NCBI GenBank assembly: GCA_027625125.1
Contig: JAQBXG010000094.1
Location: 1 to 6,586 of the forward strand
Reading direction: 5' to 3'
DNA length: 6,586 bases
Source of the DNA: Pseudomonadota bacterium
Lineage (GTDB): Bacteria > Pseudomonadota > Alphaproteobacteria > UBA2966 > CAIVPW01
Part shown: positions 5,978 through 6,586 of the stretch, piece after piece
Position numbering within the stretch: position 1 is the stretch's first letter
How the letters are laid out: the number at the start of each line of letters is the position of its first letter
The notes under the pieces: model-generated
Seen by the model: the letters and a program-made list of their open reading frames with translations, nothing else
Database searches by the model: none
What the model was told of the DNA's origin: nothing
Position numbers and translations under genes: made by a program

Positions 5978-6538
5978 ATGACTGATTCGTCCAACCACGA
6001 TGTCCGGCGCCGGGCGGCGCTGGCGTTTGCGGCGTTGATTGCCAGCGTACTCCTGATGGCGGGACCGTCGCCGGCGAACGCCCAGTCCGCCGCGCCGGGC
6101 GCCTGTGTACAGGGCATGGCCGATGCCGTGGCGGAAATCGCCACCGCCACGATCGAGGACACCGAAGGGCTGAAGGTTGCGGACGCCGAACTCGACAAGG
6201 CGATGGCGGCCCGGGATATCGGCGCGTGGGTGGTCTGCGCCGACTCCGTCGCCAAGGCGCTGTTCGCGATCGGCATGGTCGACGAAGCCACCGCCGTCGC
6301 AATGGCGGCCGACGACACCCGCCGCGATGCCTGTAACGCGGCGATTGCGGGGGTGCGTGGAGTTCTGGATCGCGAACCGATCGAGGACATCGCCGCCATC
6401 ACAAAGGCGGAGTCCGAGATCGACGAGGCCACCGAAGCCCGGGTCGGGCGCGACTGGCCGGCGTGCATGGGCGCCATCCGTGAGGCGTTTGAGGCCATCG
6501 GCTACTACGAAGCGGCGGCGGCGACCGTCGTCCGCTGA
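5978..6538 (+). CDS. Exported, internally duplicated four-cysteine protein of unknown family
   Basis: The precursor has 186 residues. The N-terminus is a signal peptide: basic RRR at 10-12, a hydrophobic stretch at about 13-29, and an A-N-A cleavage site before Q36. Because of the arginines, Tat export cannot be excluded, but Sec is more likely. The mature part, acidic and alanine-rich and probably all helical, is two homologous 64-residue halves (43-106 and 119-182) that align without a gap around I-E-D, A-x-x-E-(L/I)-D, E/A-A-R, W-x-x-C and A-I-G. Each half begins with a cysteine and has a second one 44 residues later (C43/C87 and C119/C163), which could form disulfides in the periplasm. 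There is no enzyme motif, lipobox or transmembrane anchor. I do not recognise the family. Weak GC-rich inverted repeats follow the stop, with no T-run. Confidence 0.85.
   Translation: MTDSSNHDVRRRAALAFAALIASVLLMAGPSPANAQSAAPGACVQGMADAVAEIATATIEDTEGLKVADAELDKAMAARDIGAWVVCADSVAKALFAIGMVDEATAVAMAADDTRRDACNAAIAGVRGVLDREPIEDIAAITKAESEIDEATEARVGRDWPACMGAIREAFEAIGYYEAAAATVVR
6104..6295 (+). repeat. First copy of an internal 64-residue protein duplication
   Basis: This segment encodes residues 43-106 of the exported protein and aligns end to end, without gaps, with the segment at 6332-6523. Shared positions include both cysteines, I59-E60-D61, the tryptophan three residues before the second cysteine, and A-I-G near the end. 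The two copies are diverged in DNA sequence, so the duplication is old. Confidence 0.8.
6332..6523 (+). repeat. Second copy of the internal 64-residue protein duplication
   Basis: This segment encodes residues 119-182, separated from the first copy by a 12-residue linker rich in Asp, Ala and Arg. It matches the first copy at C119 and C163, I-E-D, E-I-D, A-R, W and A-I-G. Differences are concentrated just after the first cysteine and at the end, where the second copy has GYYEAAAA. Confidence 0.8.
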
Positions 6539-6586
6539 TCGCAGCCAACCTCCCGCGAGGCGACCCGCGGCACGGCGGGGGCAGCA

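Noticed and set aside
5899..5985. 28-codon frame ending 8 bases inside the exported-protein gene, a possible leader peptide
   Set aside because: No Shine-Dalgarno precedes the ATG, the composition is that of random GC-rich DNA, and no attenuator-like alternative stems were found.
6549..6570. GC-rich inverted repeats after the last gene as a terminator
   Set aside because: Two mutually exclusive stems of 4-5 bp without a T-run are at the level expected by chance in this base composition.

Overview
This 6.6 kb window is GC-rich bacterial chromosome in which almost every supported gene lies on the + strand. The high GC content, the GTG and TTG starts and the class of genes suggest a proteobacterium, perhaps an alphaproteobacterium. 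That assignment is inference; nothing in the window fixes the lineage.

Left part (1-1877): the last 48 codons of a TrmH/SpoU-family RNA 2'-O-ribose methyltransferase overlap by ATGA with a complete methionyl-tRNA synthetase gene (metG). The overlap suggests co-transcription and coupled translation. The synthetase carries a four-cysteine zinc knuckle and the variant signatures HLGN and KFSTS.

Middle part (2060-5666): this is the unusual part of the window. Three consecutive paralogous genes encode pentapeptide-repeat proteins of 375, 382 and 382 residues. All three share one architecture: a short helical cap, about 17 pentapeptides, a variable 10-residue loop at residues 113-122, another 21-22 pentapeptides, a second copy of the cap, about 16 pentapeptides, a 17-residue insert of the form VxIxDxxGxxTG, and a final few pentapeptides. 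The first paralogue lacks exactly one pentapeptide relative to the others. Each gene has its own 87-182 base upstream gap, its own Shine-Dalgarno-like sequence, a different start codon (GTG, ATG, TTG) and a weak promoter-like element, so they may be expressed separately. No function can be assigned from sequence. The fold expected from the repeat is a right-handed quadrilateral beta-helix in the cytoplasm.

Right part (5667-6586): a tRNA-Thr(UGU) gene with encoded CCA is followed by a hairpin and then by a small exported protein of 186 residues. After its signal peptide, that protein consists of two gap-free homologous 64-residue halves, each holding two cysteines at identical positions. I do not recognise the family. 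The remaining 48 bases hold only weak GC-rich inverted repeats.

The translation genes (methyltransferase, metG, tRNA-Thr) look like ordinary housekeeping neighbours. The pentapeptide trio and the duplicated exported protein are the accessory or poorly described parts. No mobile element, CRISPR array or integration signature was seen.
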